A stretch of 64,000 nt of DNA from Deltaproteobacteria bacterium (GTDB lineage: Bacteria; Desulfobacterota; GWC2-55-46). Positions 17,287 to 26,470 of this stretch are shown here, piece by piece. The DNA is taken from contig JAIOIE010000006.1 in NCBI GenBank assembly GCA_019912665.1, forward strand, positions 1 to 64,000, written 5' to 3'. Within the stretch, counting starts at the first letter, position 1; the number at the start of each line of letters is the position of its first letter. The notes beneath the pieces are model-generated. The model worked only from the letters and a program-made list of their open reading frames with translations. It had not been told where the DNA came from and did not search any database. The position numbers and the translations under genes are program-made.

Positions 17287-17958
17287 ATGAGGATACTCGT
17301 AGTAGAGGACGAAAAGAAGGTAGCGGCGTTCATAAAGAGGGGGCTTGAGCAGGAGAGCTACGCCGTGGACGTGGTCGAGGACGGCGCCGAGGGGCAGAAC
17401 TACGCCGAGATGAACGACTATGACGCGATCATCCTCGATATAATGCTCCCCGGCAAAAACGGACTTGAGGTCCTCAAAGACCTGAAGGCCGCCGGCGTGA
17501 GCTCGCCGGTCCTCCTCCTTACGGCCCGCGACTCGGTCGAGGACAGGGTAAGGGGCCTTAACGTCGGCGCCGACGACTACCTTACAAAACCCTTCGCATT
17601 CGAGGAACTGCTTGCGAGGCTTCGGGTCCTCATGAGAAGGGGCGGGTACGGCGCGCCCGTACTGAAGTTCGCGGACTTAAGCCTCGACCCTGCGACCCGC
17701 AAGGCCAAAAGGGGCGGAGTCGAGGTGGAGCTTACGGTTAAGGAATACGCTCTACTTGAATACCTCCTTCGGAACCCGAACAGGGTGCTCACGAGGACCC
17801 TTATCGCGGAGCACGTATGGGACCAGTCCTTTGACAGCGAAACGAACGTCGTGGACGTCTACATAAATCATCTCAGGAGCAAGGTAGACAAGGATTTCCC
17901 GCAGAAGCTCATCCACACCGTAAGGGGTGTTGGCTACGTCCTGAAGACCGAAGAATAG
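17287..17958 (+). CDS. OmpR-family two-component response regulator (orphan here)
   Basis: 223 aa. Receiver domain with acidic pocket VVEDE, phospho-acceptor D51 (AIILDIMLPGKNG), a conserved Thr (LLLTAR) and Lys (YLTKPF). It is followed by a winged-helix Trans_reg_C domain (ELTVKEYALLEYLLRNPNRVLTR ... HTVRGVGYVLK). Closest in look to CusR/CopR-like regulators. A histidine kinase gene normally follows, but none is present nearby, so its partner is elsewhere. Confidence 0.93.
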   Translation: MRILVVEDEKKVAAFIKRGLEQESYAVDVVEDGAEGQNYAEMNDYDAIILDIMLPGKNGLEVLKDLKAAGVSSPVLLLTARDSVEDRVRGLNVGADDYLTKPFAFEELLARLRVLMRRGGYGAPVLKFADLSLDPATRKAKRGGVEVELTVKEYALLEYLLRNPNRVLTRTLIAEHVWDQSFDSETNVVDVYINHLRSKVDKDFPQKLIHTVRGVGYVLKTEE

Positions 17959-17994
17959 CCAGGCTTCTCCTTCGCATTCCCCGCTTTGCCCTTC

Positions 17995-18022
17995 TTGACT
18001 TCATCTTTTAGTGTCTTATAGT
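17995..18022 (+). promoter_or_regulatory. candidate sigma70 promoter for the HhH protein
   Basis: TTGACT (17995-18000), 16-nt spacer, TATAGT (18017-18022). It leaves a leader of about 120 nt before the HhH gene. Confidence 0.5.
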
Positions 18023-18148
18023 TAAGTTAAGGCTACGCGATTCATCAGCTTAGCGCGTTTTTGCGACCGCGCCCTATTGCTGTCGGACCGTTTCGGCAAG
18101 GCGCTTAATTATAAGCCCGGGTTTCATCGGTTTTACGGGAGGATGGAT

Positions 18149-18412
18149 ATGGAAAGGCATTGCAGCATAAACGAGGCGAGGCCTGAAGACCTCACGCATA
18201 TAAAGGGCATCGGCATAGAGACCGCCAGGAATATAATCGAGTACAGGAACAGGCATGGCGGCATAAACGACTGGGAGGAGCTCCGGGGGGTCCCGGGCGT
18301 GACCGACAGGACCATCGAGGAGATGCGTAGCGACGGGTGCACGCTCGGTCGCTATGGCCGAGAAAGGGAGGGGTTCCTTAGAAGGCTCCTGAAGACCTTC
18401 GGCCGCCATTGA
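18149..18412 (+). CDS. small ComEA-like helix-hairpin-helix protein
   Basis: 87 aa from ATG 18149, which has GGGAGG six nt upstream; an ATG at 18143 overlaps that site and is less likely. Residues ~8-60 form a double HhH motif (LTHIKGIGIETARNIIEYRNRHGGINDWEELRGVPGV) like the DNA-binding domain of ComEA. No signal peptide or membrane anchor precedes it, unlike true ComEA. The C-terminal tail is very basic. Probably binds nucleic acid; role unknown. Confidence 0.7.
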   Translation: MERHCSINEARPEDLTHIKGIGIETARNIIEYRNRHGGINDWEELRGVPGVTDRTIEEMRSDGCTLGRYGREREGFLRRLLKTFGRH

Positions 18413-18563
18413 ATCCGGACCGCCAAGGGTGTTTCAAATCGTGCCGCTTCAGTCTTTGTGCAGAGACCTCGGCTCAGACTCGGATTTTATTTTTTGTGCC
18501 TGGGTCGGTCTTGCCTTCCTCGTTTTCCCTATTGAATCGGGTACCTCTTAACTCCCTCTTTTT

Positions 18564-18591
18564 TTGAATTTTTCCCGATTAGTAGTATAAT
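18564..18591 (+). promoter_or_regulatory. sigma70-type promoter for glcD-glcF
   Basis: TTGAAT (18564-18569), 16-nt spacer, perfect TATAAT (18586-18591), 45 nt before the glcD ATG. Confidence 0.65.
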
Positions 18592-18636
18592 GAAACGAGC
18601 GCCAGGAATCTATCCCGGCGCGCCTGGGGCAGTGTA

Positions 18637-20058
18637 ATGCTCTCGAACCTTGTAAAAAACGGGCTTGGCAGGATTGTCGGAGAGGCGAACTGCTCTTTTT
18701 CCAAAGAGGAACTCCTCTGTTATTCCTACGATGCCACAAATACGCTCCACCAGCCTGATGCCGTCGTATTCCCGTCAGGGCCGGAAGAGGTCTCGCTCAT
18801 CCTCAAGATGGCCAACTCCGAGGGATTCCCGGTAATACCAAGGGGCGCGGGCACCGGTTTCTCCGGCGGAAGCCTCCCTGTCGAAGGGGGCGTTGTCATC
18901 TCCTTCGAGCGGATGAGGAAGATATTGGAGATAGACACGGAAAACCTCGTGGCAGTCGTCGAGCCCGGGGTCGTCACATGGGACCTGCAGCAGGAGGCCG
19001 AAAAGCTCGGCCTCTTCTACCCGCCAGACCCCTCAAGCCTCAAGTTCTCGACCATAGGCGGCAATATCGCCGAGTGCGCCGGCGGGCCGAGGGCCGTCAA
19101 ATACGGCGTGACCAGGGATTATGTCCTGGGGCTCGAAGCCGTGCTCCCGACCGGAGAGATAATTAATACAGGCGTAAGGACCGCCAAGGGCGTTGTCGGC
19201 TACGACCTTACCAGGCTCCTCGTAGGCTCGGAAGGGACGCTCGGCGTCATTACAAAGGCCATCCTGAAACTCCTGCCCCTCCCTGAGGCTACTATCACCA
19301 TGCTAAGCCTTTTCCCGGACTTGAGGGATGCCGCAAGGGCCACCTCGGCCATAATAAATGCCAGGATAATCCCTTCAACTCTCGAGATAATGGACAGTGT
19401 TTCCATCAAGTGCGTGGAAGGGTTTGCGAAGACCGGCCTTCCGGAGGCGGAGTCGCTGCTCCTTATTGAGGTGGACGGCAGTAAATCGGCTGTCGAGGCC
19501 GAAACCGAAGCCGTCCGAAGGGTCTGTCTTGGGAGCGGGGCAACCGAATTCAGGACAGCCTCGGATAAAAACGAGGTAAAGGACCTCTGGAAGGCCCGGA
19601 GGGCCGTATCCGCCGCCCTCTACAAGGCCCGTCCCAACAAGATAAACGAAGACATAGTGGTCCCGAGGTCGAGGATACCGGAGCTCGTGGACGGGCTCCG
19701 TGGCATATCCGAAAAATACGATGTCCTCATAGCGAGCTTCGGACACGCCGGGGACGGGAACATCCACGTCAATATCATGCACGACAAGAAGACACAGGCC
19801 GAAGCGGCCCTGTCCGCAGCAGAGGACGTCTTCAGGCTAGCGATAAGACTCGGCGGGACCATCTCCGGCGAGCACGGAGTGGGTGTGGCGAAGGCCCGCT
19901 ACCTTGACATGGAGCTTAAGCCTGAAGCGATCGCGGCAATGAGAAAGATAAAAGAGGCCTTTGATCCGAAAGGGGTCTTAAACCCCGGCAAAATATTCCC
20001 CGGCCCTCGAAACTCGATGAGTGAGGCAACCGGATCCGGATTTGCCAACAGGACTTGA
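18637..20058 (+). CDS. glcD: FAD-linked glycolate/D-lactate oxidase subunit (GlcD-like)
   Basis: 473 aa. An N-terminal PCMH-type FAD-binding domain (VVFPSGPEEVSLILKMA, VIPRGAGTGFSGGSLPVEGGVV, PSSLKFSTIGGNIAECAGG) and a C-terminal FAD-oxidase domain ending GGTISGEHGVGVAKARYLD ... FDPKGVLNPGKIFPG. It oxidises a 2-hydroxy acid and passes electrons to an Fe-S partner. The next gene is that partner (GlcF-like); a GlcE-type third subunit is absent. Glycolate versus D-lactate cannot be decided from sequence. A good promoter lies just upstream. Confidence 0.85.
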   Translation: MLSNLVKNGLGRIVGEANCSFSKEELLCYSYDATNTLHQPDAVVFPSGPEEVSLILKMANSEGFPVIPRGAGTGFSGGSLPVEGGVVISFERMRKILEIDTENLVAVVEPGVVTWDLQQEAEKLGLFYPPDPSSLKFSTIGGNIAECAGGPRAVKYGVTRDYVLGLEAVLPTGEIINTGVRTAKGVVGYDLTRLLVGSEGTLGVITKAILKLLPLPEATITMLSLFPDLRDAARATSAIINARIIPSTLEIMDSVSIKCVEGFAKTGLPEAESLLLIEVDGSKSAVEAETEAVRRVCLGSGATEFRTASDKNEVKDLWKARRAVSAALYKARPNKINEDIVVPRSRIPELVDGLRGISEKYDVLIASFGHAGDGNIHVNIMHDKKTQAEAALSAAEDVFRLAIRLGGTISGEHGVGVAKARYLDMELKPEAIAAMRKIKEAFDPKGVLNPGKIFPGPRNSMSEATGSGFANRT

Positions 20059-20085
20059 AGCGCCACAGCGTTCCGGACCTATAAG

Positions 20086-21348
20086 ATGAAGCCGTTAAAC
20101 TTACTCAAGCACGAAATAGACAAATGCGTCCGCTGTGGCACTTGCAGGTCTACCTGCCCGACCACAAAGGTGCTCGGGGTCGAGACCGCCTCCCCAAGGG
20201 GGCGTATCTCGCTTGTGTCCGCTTACTCCAAAGGGGAGATAGGCCTTTCCGAGACTTATTTGAAGCACCTTAAGGAATGCACGCTATGCGGTGCGTGCCG
20301 CACCAACTGCCCCAATAATGTCGATACCGTCTCAATCTTCGCGGCGGCAAGGGCCGAAGCCGTGGAGAAGCAGGGCGTGCCTTTGACCGCCTCGCTCGCC
20401 TTCAGGGGCCTCAAGGACTCAGGCGGCATCGTCGGCATGGGGCTTAAGCTTGCGAGCAGGCTCCAGGGGCTTCTCTTCAAGGACGCCTCAGCCGGATCCG
20501 GCCTCGTATCTCGGTTCTCATTGCCACTCGTCGGAAACGGCAGGCTCGTGCCGCCCCTTGCGAAGACTTTCTTCCTCGACCTCCCTGAGGTGAAGGCGCT
20601 TTCGGGTGCCGGGGAGGGTAATAAGCCCAGGGTCGCCTTTTACGCAGGCTGCGGCATCAATTACCTCATGCCGTGGGTCGGGACAAAGTCCATAGAACTC
20701 ATAAAGAGGGCAGGGGCCGGTGTAGAGGTCCCAGGAGGCCAATCCTGCTGCGGGATGCCCGCATACGCGATGGGCGACCTGGCCGCCGCAAGGGAGATGG
20801 CCAGGAAGAATCTCGAAGCGCTGGAATCGTCAAACGCCGACTTCATTGCAACTTCATGCGCGACCTGCGGCCACGGCCTCAAGGCCGTAATGCCGGAGCT
20901 CCTCTCCGGCGACCCGGCCCTGAAGCTCAGGGCAGAGAAGGTCTCATCAAGGGTAAGGGACATATCCGAGCTTCTCCTGAATGAGCTGAAGTTCAAAACC
21001 GAAGGCAGCGGAAACGGCCCCAGGACCGTCGTTACTTACCACGACCCCTGCCACCTCGGCAGGGCCCAGGGCCTCAGGGAAGAGCCCCGGGAGCTTCTGA
21101 AAATGGGCAGCGGCGTAAAGCTCAAGGAGATGAAAAACCCGTGCCTCTGCTGCGGCCTCGGCGGCGGGCTCATGTACGCGAATTACGAGCTATCAATGGA
21201 AATAGCCGCGAAAAAGGCCGAGAACATAAAAAAGTCCGGCGCGGACGTCGTCGCTACAGCCTGCCCGGGCTGCATCGTCCAGCTCAAGGACGGCCTCCAC
21301 AGGGCCGGCATCCAGACCGAAGCCAAACATGTCGTAGAGCTCCTGTAA
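20086..21348 (+). CDS. glcF: (Fe-S)-binding oxidoreductase subunit, GlcF-like
   Basis: 420 aa. Two [4Fe-4S] ferredoxin motifs in the first 80 residues (C14, C17, C20, C24, and CTLCGACRTNCP). Two CCG domains follow with CX..CCG motifs (GGQSCCGMP and CLCCGLGGG). Such proteins accept electrons from GlcD and pass them to quinone or another carrier. No membrane segment. It lies 28 nt after glcD in the same operon. Three large hairpins follow the stop. Confidence 0.85.
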   Translation: MKPLNLLKHEIDKCVRCGTCRSTCPTTKVLGVETASPRGRISLVSAYSKGEIGLSETYLKHLKECTLCGACRTNCPNNVDTVSIFAAARAEAVEKQGVPLTASLAFRGLKDSGGIVGMGLKLASRLQGLLFKDASAGSGLVSRFSLPLVGNGRLVPPLAKTFFLDLPEVKALSGAGEGNKPRVAFYAGCGINYLMPWVGTKSIELIKRAGAGVEVPGGQSCCGMPAYAMGDLAAAREMARKNLEALESSNADFIATSCATCGHGLKAVMPELLSGDPALKLRAEKVSSRVRDISELLLNELKFKTEGSGNGPRTVVTYHDPCHLGRAQGLREEPRELLKMGSGVKLKEMKNPCLCCGLGGGLMYANYELSMEIAAKKAENIKKSGADVVATACPGCIVQLKDGLHRAGIQTEAKHVVELL

Positions 21349-21380
21349 GACCGCTCAACGGGATCGCTGGAAAGAGCCTT

Positions 21381-21417
21381 TCCGGGGGAAACCTTTCTGT
21401 AGAAAGTTTCCCCCGGA
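21381..21417. other. stem-loop 1 of a triple-hairpin cluster
   Basis: TCCGGGGGAAA (21381-21391) pairs with TTTCCCCCGGA (21407-21417). An inner CTTTCT/AGAAAG stem with a GT loop extends it. C/T-rich, no U-run after it. Confidence 0.75.
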
Positions 21418-21434
21418 CCCCCTTCAAAGACTTC

Positions 21435-21482
21435 TAGTTCCTGAGAAAAACCCCCGATTGGGGGTTTTCTCAGGAAGAACTA
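21435..21482. terminator. stem-loop 2 of a triple-hairpin cluster
   Basis: CTGAGAAAAACCCCC pairs with GGGGGTTTTCTCAG (21441-21455 with 21460-21473, one A bulge). The stem is extended by TAGTTC/GAACTA after a 3-nt bulge. An A/T-rich tract follows, so it could terminate glcDF, though the T-run is not ideal. Confidence 0.6.
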
Positions 21483-21500
21483 AAAATTTTTGGAGAGAGT

Positions 21501-21534
21501 CTGAGATGACCTTTTTACAAAAAGGTCATCTCAG
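21501..21534. other. stem-loop 3 of a triple-hairpin cluster
   Basis: CTGAGATGACCTTTTT (21501-21516) is the perfect reverse complement of AAAAAGGTCATCTCAG (21519-21534). A T-run (21541-21545) follows after a short gap. This may be the terminator of the cluster. Confidence 0.7.
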
Positions 21535-21608
21535 AAAGACTTTTTCCGGTGACCCCTGTCGCGCGGTCTCGCAGGATGTCTCATAACTCTCCGGGGGTTT
21601 ATTTTCAA

Positions 21609-23708
21609 ATGACCTATTTTGTCTTCTGCATCCACAACCACCAGCCGGTCGGGAATTTCGACAGCGTTATCGAGGAGGCCTATCAGAGCTCGTACTGGCC
21701 TTTTCTTGAGGCGCTATCGAGGCATCCGGCCATAAAGCTCTCGCTCCACAACACGGGCTTTCTCCTTGACTGGATAGCCGAGAAGCACCCGGAGTACATC
21801 GAGCTTCTTCGAAGCATGGCTGCATCCGGGCAGGTAGAGGTCATGGGCGGCGGCTATTATGAACCGGTCCTGTCGGTAATACCCGAAGAGGACAGGCTCA
21901 GGCAGGTAACAATGCTCTCCGAGAGAATAGAGGAGCTTTTTGGCGTGCGTCCCAGGGGCATATGGCTGGCGGAAAGGGTCTGGGAGCCCACGCACCCGAG
22001 CATCATAAAAAAGGCCGGGCTAGAATATCTGGTGGTTGACGACTACCACTTCGTAAAGGCGGGGCTTGAAAAAGGCGAGCTCGGAGGCTATTACACGACC
22101 GAGGACCAGGGCGACCTCATAAAGATATTCCCCGGAAACGAGGCGCTCCGGTATCTCATTCCGTTCAAGCCCGTCGAGAGCTTTGAGGAGTACATGCTCG
22201 GCATAAAGAACGGCTTTTTCAGGCGGGGGAACGCGGCCATATACGGCGATGACGGCGAGAAGTTCGGGGTCTGGCCTGGCACGAGGAAGTGGGTATTCGA
22301 GGACGGCTGGCTTGAGAGGTTCTTCGAGTCCATAGAGAGGAACCTCGACTGGATAAGGCCCTCGACCCTCGGCGGGTATCTCGACCATGAGGAGCCGGTG
22401 GGGCATACTTACCTTCCCAATACATCTTATATGGAAATGGGCGAGTGGGCGCTCCCCGCAGGCGCGTCAAGGGACTACATGCGTCTCATAGAGGAGCTTG
22501 GCCGACTGGGCGAGACCGGCGGAAGGCTCAAGAGGTTCCTGCAGGGCGGCACATGGAGGAACTTCCTTGCCAAGTACCCGGAGTCGAACTGGATGCACAA
22601 GCGCATGCTCATGGTGAGTAGCGTATTGAAAAAGGATGCTCGCGGCAACGGCGGACGGAATGAATCCGAAAGGCATCTATACAAGGCGCAGTGCAACGAC
22701 GCATACTGGCACGGGGTCTTCGGCGGGCTGTATCTTCCGCACCTCAGGACGGCTGTCTACGAGAACCTGATACTGGCAGAAAGGGAGGCCCTGGAGAAAA
22801 CGGAGTCCCTCGGCGTTTCAATCTCCGCGGCAGACCTGGACGCGGACAACCACGAGGAGGTCATCGTACGGTCTTCGGACCTTAGCGTGTTCCTAAGCCC
22901 CTTTAACGGCGGGGCTATTTTCGAGCTCGACTACGGGCCCAAAGGCGTAAACCTCCAGAATACGCTTACGAGGTACCAGGAAGGCTATCATTACAAGCTT
23001 GAAGCCTCGGGGAGCGGGGATGAGAATAACGGGGCCAAATCGATACACGAGATGGTGAAGGTAAAGGAGGAGGGGCTCTTAAACTATCTCAAGTACGACC
23101 GGAACCGCCGGGCCTCTTTTATCGACCATTTCCTCGACGAAGGCCTCACATTGGACGAATTTTATTCACACACATACCTGGAGCTGGGGGATTTCGCCTG
23201 GAAGAAGTACGAAAGGGATCTCCTTTCCGACAAGGTCGTGATGCAGAGGTCCGCGACCGCCTTGGGGGCCGCACATACGGTCAAAAAGACCCTCTCGACC
23301 GACGGCGGCAACGCCATTTTCATGAACTACGAGGTAAGCGGCGAGGCTGATAAAACAAGCGGCCTTTTCGGGGTAGAGCTTAATCTCATCCTCCCCGGGT
23401 GCGACGGGCCGGCCTGCTGGTATGAATCGAATGCGGACCTGGGTAGCGACGGCATTGGCCTCGGGAGCAGGGGGAGGGTGGAAGGGGTCGAGTCGCTCCG
23501 CCTCGTCGACTCATGGAAGGGCGTCGCCGTATCCGTAAAAATCGACAGGCCCGCTGCGCTCCTCAGATACCCTGTCCATACCGTCTCCCTTTCCGAGGGC
23601 GGTTTCGAAAAGATATACCAGGGCTCGTGCCTCCTTTTCCTTTTCCCTGCCGGGAGCGGCCCCTTAAAGCTCTCATTCAGGCTCGCGGTCGAATCCCTTT
23701 CAAAGTAG
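21609..23708 (+). CDS. GH57 4-alpha-glucanotransferase / amylase
   Basis: 699 aa from ATG 21609 (MTYFVFCIHNHQPVG, the usual start of the family). All GH57 regions are visible: HNHQP (9-13), GGGYYEP, GIWLAERVWEP with nucleophile E122, and YGDDGEKFG with catalytic Asp 214. That spacing matches the Thermococcus litoralis 4-alpha-glucanotransferase (E123/D214). Two further beta-rich domains of the DUF1925/DUF1926 type make up the C-terminal half. It should rearrange or hydrolyse alpha-1,4-glucans in the cytoplasm. No other glycogen genes are nearby. Confidence 0.9.
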   Translation: MTYFVFCIHNHQPVGNFDSVIEEAYQSSYWPFLEALSRHPAIKLSLHNTGFLLDWIAEKHPEYIELLRSMAASGQVEVMGGGYYEPVLSVIPEEDRLRQVTMLSERIEELFGVRPRGIWLAERVWEPTHPSIIKKAGLEYLVVDDYHFVKAGLEKGELGGYYTTEDQGDLIKIFPGNEALRYLIPFKPVESFEEYMLGIKNGFFRRGNAAIYGDDGEKFGVWPGTRKWVFEDGWLERFFESIERNLDWIRPSTLGGYLDHEEPVGHTYLPNTSYMEMGEWALPAGASRDYMRLIEELGRLGETGGRLKRFLQGGTWRNFLAKYPESNWMHKRMLMVSSVLKKDARGNGGRNESERHLYKAQCNDAYWHGVFGGLYLPHLRTAVYENLILAEREALEKTESLGVSISAADLDADNHEEVIVRSSDLSVFLSPFNGGAIFELDYGPKGVNLQNTLTRYQEGYHYKLEASGSGDENNGAKSIHEMVKVKEEGLLNYLKYDRNRRASFIDHFLDEGLTLDEFYSHTYLELGDFAWKKYERDLLSDKVVMQRSATALGAAHTVKKTLSTDGGNAIFMNYEVSGEADKTSGLFGVELNLILPGCDGPACWYESNADLGSDGIGLGSRGRVEGVESLRLVDSWKGVAVSVKIDRPAALLRYPVHTVSLSEGGFEKIYQGSCLLFLFPAGSGPLKLSFRLAVESLSK

Positions 23709-23766
23709 ACCTGCCCGCGGTACTGTGGTAAAAATAGCGATAAATAGACCGTGGAGGCCGTTTACC

Positions 23767-24300
23767 ATGCCAGTATCCCCGACCGTAGCCGAGAAGATAA
23801 AGGCGGTGAAGCTCGCCATTTTCGACGTGGACGGAGTGCTTACCGACGGACGGATAATCTTCGACGCGCACGGGACTGAGACGAAGTTTTTCGACGTCAA
23901 GGACGGGCACGGGATAAAGCTCCTCATGCGCTCCGGAATCGACGCCGCGATAATAACCGCCAGGGAATCTAAAGTAGTCCAGCTCCGGGCCGACGACCTG
24001 GGCATCTCGCTCGTCTATCAGGGCATGAAGGACAAGAAAGCGGCGCTTGAGAGCATATCGGCGCGGACTGGCCTTCCACCTTCGGCGATGGCGTACGTGG
24101 GCGATGACATAATCGACCTCCCTGTCATTAGGAGGGTCGGCTTCTCCGCAGCAGTTTCGGACGCGGTCCAGGAGGTAAAAGAGGCGGTGGATTACGTGAC
24201 CGGAAAGCCAGGCGGCAAGGGGGCGGTAAGGGAACTCGCGGAGCTTATCCTCAAGGTGCAGGGCAAATGGGATGAGGTCATGCGGCAATTTCTCGTTTGA
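23767..24300 (+). CDS. kdsC: KDO-8-phosphate phosphatase KdsC
   Basis: 177 aa from ATG 23767, with GGAGG nine nt upstream; a GTG at 23725 lacks a ribosome-binding site. HAD-superfamily C0 phosphatase: nucleophile D20 in LAIFDVDGVLTDG, then IITARES and YVGDDIIDLPVI. It removes phosphate from KDO-8-P to give KDO for LPS inner core. Its position before lptCAB fits the LPS-export cluster. Repeat B copy 2 starts right after the stop. Confidence 0.92.
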   Translation: MPVSPTVAEKIKAVKLAIFDVDGVLTDGRIIFDAHGTETKFFDVKDGHGIKLLMRSGIDAAIITARESKVVQLRADDLGISLVYQGMKDKKAALESISARTGLPPSAMAYVGDDIIDLPVIRRVGFSAAVSDAVQEVKEAVDYVTGKPGGKGAVRELAELILKVQGKWDEVMRQFLV

Positions 24301-24382
24301 GGCAACCTCTAAAAATTGATTCTTTCCCAGGACTCTGAGTCAGGCCGGGAAAGCGGAAAAATTTATAATTTTAGAAGTTGCC
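24301..24382 (+). repeat. palindromic repeat B, copy 2 (internally deleted)
   Basis: 82 bp bounded by GGCAACCTCTAAAAATTG and AATTTTAGAAGTTGCC. The termini match the full copies but about 60 bp of the centre is missing or diverged. It begins at the base after the kdsC stop. The rest of the gap to lptC (24383-24617) holds C-rich sequence and a promoter, no gene. Confidence 0.8.
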
Positions 24383-24504
24383 TTGATAAATAACGCCCCC
24401 CCTTCTTCCCGCCAGAGTTTTTAAATACTTCAGGCGCTCCGGCCTGTTCTAACTCCCCCCCGAACGCGCTCAGCCCCGGACCTCCCGATTCGGGGACAAA
24501 AGCC

Positions 24505-24533
24505 TTTACAGTGTTATTTCCGGATGGTATAAT
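24505..24533 (+). promoter_or_regulatory. sigma70-type promoter for lptC-lptA-lptB
   Basis: TTTACA (24505-24510), 17-nt spacer, perfect TATAAT (24528-24533), 84 nt before the lptC ATG. Confidence 0.7.
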
Positions 24534-24617
24534 TTTTGCTATATATGCCCATTAATTCAACAATCAGTTGCAAGCAGTTGAAATATTTTGTTTTTACGGG
24601 CTGTCGAATGCTTGCCG

Positions 24618-25181
24618 ATGAACCGTAAGCTAAGGGCCTCACTCTCTGCCTTCATAATCCTTTCCATAATGGGGCTCGCAGTCCTGGTCTTTATCCATTA
24701 CAGGACCAGGGAGCTTCCACAGGAGGACTTCGTGGAGGACGAGAAGGTAGAGGTAAGCATCGACAGGATACATTATTCCGGCACCAAGGACGGCAGGATC
24801 GAATGGGAGCTGGATGCCAGGTCGGCCAGCCGTTCGCGTGAGGGCGACCTAACGCTTTTCGAGGACGTCAAGGCGACTTTTTACGCAAAGGACGGCTCGT
24901 CATATACGCTTACGGCCAGGGAAGGGACGCTCCGCGAGCTCTCGGGCGAGATAGGCGTTTCCGGCGACGTTGTAATAGAGTCCGGCGAGGAGGGGTATGT
25001 CCTTCGGACCGGCACTCTAAAGTACCTTATAAACGAGAAGGAAGTATCGACGCCTGACCGCGTTACAGTGACTTCCGACAGGCTGGACCTTGAGGGCATC
25101 GGCTTTCTGGGGCATATCGATACAGGGGAGTTCCGTCTCCTTAAAAATGTAAAGGCGGTCTTCAGGGACTCGCGCATATAG
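24618..25181 (+). CDS. lptC: LPS export protein LptC
   Basis: 187 aa from ATG 24618. One N-terminal membrane anchor (about residues 9-26, ASLSAFIILSIMGLAVLVFI) then a periplasmic beta-jellyroll (DRIHYSGTKDGRIEWELDARSA ... GTLKYLINEKEVSTPDRVTV). It passes LPS from LptBFG to LptA. Sequence similarity in this family is low, but length, topology and position next to lptA and lptB agree. The start has a weak ribosome-binding site; an ATG at 24588 is an alternative. Confidence 0.85.
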   Translation: MNRKLRASLSAFIILSIMGLAVLVFIHYRTRELPQEDFVEDEKVEVSIDRIHYSGTKDGRIEWELDARSASRSREGDLTLFEDVKATFYAKDGSSYTLTAREGTLRELSGEIGVSGDVVIESGEEGYVLRTGTLKYLINEKEVSTPDRVTVTSDRLDLEGIGFLGHIDTGEFRLLKNVKAVFRDSRI

Positions 25182-25182
25182 G

Positions 25183-25740
25183 ATGGACTTCATCATGAAA
25201 TTCAGGACAGGGCTGCTTATGGCAGCGGCCCTTCTTATGCAGGCTTCGGTTTCGGTAGCCGCCCAGAAAAAGGCAGAGGGCGCCCCGAGGAGCCCGGTGA
25301 CCGTCACCTCCGATACGATGGAGGCCAGGTCAGGCGAGGGCAGGGTCGTCTTCAAGGGGAACGTGGTCGCTGTCGAGGACTTCACCCTTTGCTCGGATGA
25401 GCTCCATGTAACGTACGGCGACGGGAGCGACATAAAGAGTATCGAGGCCTCGGGGAACGTGAGGATATTCCAGGACCGGAAATCCTCGACCTCCGCGCAC
25501 GCCGTTTACGACCGCAGGGAGCGGATAATCGTCCTCACGGGCGAGCCGCATCTCAGGCAGTGCTCGGACTCAGTCCGGGGCGAGAAGATAACCGTGTATC
25601 TCGACCAGGAGAACGCCCTTGTCGAGGGCGGGAACGGGGGCAGGGTCAGGGCGGTCATAATGCCCAACAAGGACTGCCCGGAAAACGACGCACCGGAGAA
25701 ATACGTAAGTGAAGAAGCTCGCTGTAAGGGGACTCGTTAA
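25183..25740 (+). CDS. lptA: LPS transport periplasmic protein LptA
   Basis: 185 aa. A signal peptide (about residues 5-27, [23 protein letters not shown]) is followed by an OstA/LptA beta-jellyroll ([40 protein letters not shown] ... [11 protein letters not shown]). It bridges inner and outer membranes during LPS export. Two in-frame ATGs (25183, 25195) give the same mature protein. Its 3' end overlaps lptB by 32 nt. Confidence 0.9.
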   Translation: MDFIMKFRTGLLMAAALLMQASVSVAAQKKAEGAPRSPVTVTSDTMEARSGEGRVVFKGNVVAVEDFTLCSDELHVTYGDGSDIKSIEASGNVRIFQDRKSSTSAHAVYDRRERIIVLTGEPHLRQCSDSVRGEKITVYLDQENALVEGGNGGRVRAVIMPNKDCPENDAPEKYVSEEARCKGTR

Positions 25741-26431
25741 GTCCTTCAAAAAGCGGAGGGTCGTCGACGGCGTAAGCCTTGAGATCGGGCCCGGCGAGAT
25801 AGTCGGTCTTCTCGGCCCGAACGGCGCGGGCAAGACCACCACCTTCTACATGATAGTCGGGCTCGTGAGCCCGGACGAGGGGAGCGTCTCTTTAGGCGAA
25901 AGGGAGATAACAGGCCTCCCCATGTACGAGAGGGCGAGGCTCGGCATAAGCTATCTTCCGCAGGAGCCTTCCGTATTCAGAAAATTGACGGTCGAGGAGA
26001 ACGTAAAGGCCGTCCTCGAGTACATGGACCTCCCGAGGTCCGAGCAGGAGGCGAGGCTTAAGGAGCTCCTCGAAGAGCTCGGGGTCCTGCACATCGCCAA
26101 ATCAAAGGCATACGCCCTTTCAGGCGGAGAGAGGAGGAGGGTGGAGATAGCCAGGGCGCTCGTCAACTCACCGGCCTTCCTCCTGCTTGACGAGCCCTTC
26201 TCCGGCATAGACCCCATAGCGGTAGGCGACATACAGGACATAATGCTCGAGCTCAAGAAAAAGGGAATAGGCATACTGGTCACGGACCACAACGTGGGCG
26301 CGACCCTGGGCATCTGCGACAGGGCCTATATAGTCGGCTCCGGCAGGCTATTGAAAACCGGCACGCCGACCGAGATACTCGACTCAAGGCGCGTGAGGGA
26401 AGTCTACCTCGGCGACAAGTTCAGGCTTTAG
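25709..26431 (+). CDS. lptB: LPS export ABC transporter ATPase LptB
   Basis: 240 aa from GTG 25709. Walker [11 protein letters not shown]-loop [17 protein letters not shown], signature [15 protein letters not shown], Walker [13 protein letters not shown] and the H-loop TDHN. All are typical of LptB (YhbG), which powers LPS extraction with LptFG. LptF and LptG are not in this window. It lies between lptA and rpoN, the conserved proteobacterial order. Confidence 0.96.
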   Translation: MKKLAVRGLVKSFKKRRVVDGVSLEIGPGEIVGLLGPNGAGKTTTFYMIVGLVSPDEGSVSLGEREITGLPMYERARLGISYLPQEPSVFRKLTVEENVKAVLEYMDLPRSEQEARLKELLEELGVLHIAKSKAYALSGGERRRVEIARALVNSPAFLLLDEPFSGIDPIAVGDIQDIMLELKKKGIGILVTDHNVGATLGICDRAYIVGSGRLLKTGTPTEILDSRRVREVYLGDKFRL

Positions 26432-26470
26432 CCGGTCCAAACTCAATCATCGAGAGGCATAGCCCCCATC

